DNA of 20,660 nt, from NCBI GenBank assembly GCA_017608995.1, contig JAFCEU010000002.1, forward strand, positions 1 through 20,660, in the 5' to 3' direction. Both the position numbers and the translations under genes were made by a program. The DNA is from Candidatus Iainarchaeum sp. (GTDB taxonomy: Archaea; Iainarchaeota; Iainarchaeia; Iainarchaeales; DTGL01). The notes beneath the pieces were generated by a model, which searched no databases, had not been told where the DNA came from, and was given only the letters and a program-made list of their open reading frames with translations. This document shows positions 20,123 to 20,660 of the stretch, in pieces; within the stretch, counting starts at the first letter, position 1, and each line of letters starts with the position of its first letter.

Positions 20123-20660
20123 TCAAAGCACAGGCATGCCGATGAGTACAAAAACAACCCAAGCGAATAACATAAAAGCTGTTTGTAATGGCAGGGCAGG
20201 CATTGCAACTTTTTTCCTCATACAGTAATAAAGTGTTGCTAATAGCCCTAAGAGAGAAGCGAGCAGAATAACCGCTATTGGTAGCAGAGCTATTTGCAAG
20301 CCTGCGCTTACCTTTACTTTATTCAGCACTGCGGTTACAAACACTAAAGGCATCACTAGGTCGCCAGTCCCAAGCTGATAAACCTTTTCCCTTGTTGGGA
20401 TACTAAAAGCGAATGCAACGTTTTCTTTGGTTATCGCCTTTGCGATTTTAACCATGTGCTTTGTTTTGAACACCGCAATGTAATCATATATCGCTAACAA
20501 TACTAAGAAAATAGCAGCAGGCACAACCCCTAAGCTAACGCCTATGAGTGAGCCAGCGCCAGCCACAGCAACCAAACAAGCAATATTTTTTATCACTATA
20601 CTTTCTCTTAGCAAAAAGCGTAGCCCAATTAGAAGTACCGTTAAAATGCCTGCCGCTTCA
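20123..20660 (-). CDS. Presenilin/signal-peptide-peptidase-family aspartyl protease (N-terminus outside window)
   Basis: C-terminal 179 codons of a polytopic membrane protein open to the right edge. The intramembrane aspartyl protease signature is complete. IYDYIAVFKTKHM carries the first Asp (codon at 20483-20485), LGTGDLVMPL carries GxGD with the second Asp (codon 20360-20362), and the C-terminal MPALPLQ is the PAL motif (near 20190-20206). Archaeal homologues (PSH type) cleave single-span substrates within the membrane. About five to six hydrophobic segments are seen, so two or three N-terminal helices are probably missing. The TTG at 20614 is an internal codon and not a start, since the frame stays open upstream. 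The biological substrate in archaea is not known to me. Confidence 0.88.
   Translation of the reverse strand, partial: EAAGILTVLLIGLRFLLRESIVIKNIACLVAVAGAGSLIGVSLGVVPAAIFLVLLAIYDYIAVFKTKHMVKIAKAITKENVAFAFSIPTREKVYQLGTGDLVMPLVFVTAVLNKVKVSAGLQIALLPIAVILLASLLGLLATLYYCMRKKVAMPALPLQTAFMLFAWVVFVLIGMPVL

Noticed and set aside
1..20660. Stop-codon reassignment suggested by the NIKD aRF1
   Set aside because: TAA, TAG and TGA all end genes at family-appropriate lengths in this window, so the standard code fits.
1..20660. CRISPR arrays, insertion sequences, integrase or toxin-antitoxin genes
   Set aside because: I saw no regularly spaced repeats, transposase motifs or terminal inverted repeats with target duplications.

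Overview
The window is archaeal and almost entirely genic, with moderate-to-low G+C. Diagnostic content is aRF1, ribosomal protein L10e, Dph2, both subunits of topoisomerase VI, Mre11, aIF2-beta, aIF1A, a Rio1 kinase, a presenilin-type protease and a tRNA-Ser with a bulge-helix-bulge intron. Archaeal TATA-like boxes precede most transcription units. Some genes look leaderless; others carry a GGTG-type Shine-Dalgarno (SD) motif. Several proteins are divergent or shortened (a ThiI-like protein without a canonical PP-loop, an aRF1 with NIKD instead of NIKS, an Mre11 with an altered phosphoesterase motif). This is compatible with a DPANN-like or otherwise deep archaeal lineage, but I cannot place it firmly from sequence alone.

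Layout. 1-849 (-): 5' part of the aRF1 gene, running off the left edge. 979-1773 (+): UMP kinase, divergent from aRF1. 1793-5459 (-): ppsA followed by dph2, four bases apart. 5555-7048 (+): an unrecognised helical basic protein, then L10e. 7080-7378 (-): tRNA-Cys(GCA) preceded by about 170 bp of unexplained hairpins and repeats. 7379-9671 (-): a degenerate ThiI/THUMP protein, then Mre11. 9813-12325 (+): acetyl-CoA synthetase with an intrinsic-type terminator, then a small VIT/CCC1-like membrane protein. 12385-18235 (-): an information-processing block in transcription order OB-fold protein, aIF2-beta, DUF424, aIF1A, Rio1, KH protein, Top6B, Top6A. 18380-19021 (+): DedA/VTT membrane protein, divergent from the OB gene across a promoter region with strong inverted repeats. 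19086-19268 (+): tRNA-Ser(GGA) with a 100-nt intron. 19301-19432 (-): a 43-residue very basic protein. 19551-20114 (+): HD-domain nucleotidase. 20123-20660 (-): presenilin/SPP-family protease, cut by the right edge.

How the genes fit together. The block from 18235 to 12385 couples translation initiation, 40S-type ribosome maturation (Rio1, KH) and DNA topology (Topo VI). Its first four genes are joined by ATGA overlaps or 1-nt gaps. Acetyl-CoA synthetase and PEP synthase would together support acetate activation and gluconeogenic PEP formation. aRF1, L10e, Dph2, the initiation factors and the two tRNAs make this mainly a translation neighbourhood.

I found no IS element, CRISPR array, phage region or defence system. 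The most interesting items are the NIKD aRF1, the structured region upstream of tRNA-Cys, the unknown 239-residue protein with weak mTERF-like character, the degenerate ThiI-like protein, a PCNA-box-like tail shared by Mre11 and the OB protein, and the OB/DedA inverted repeat.
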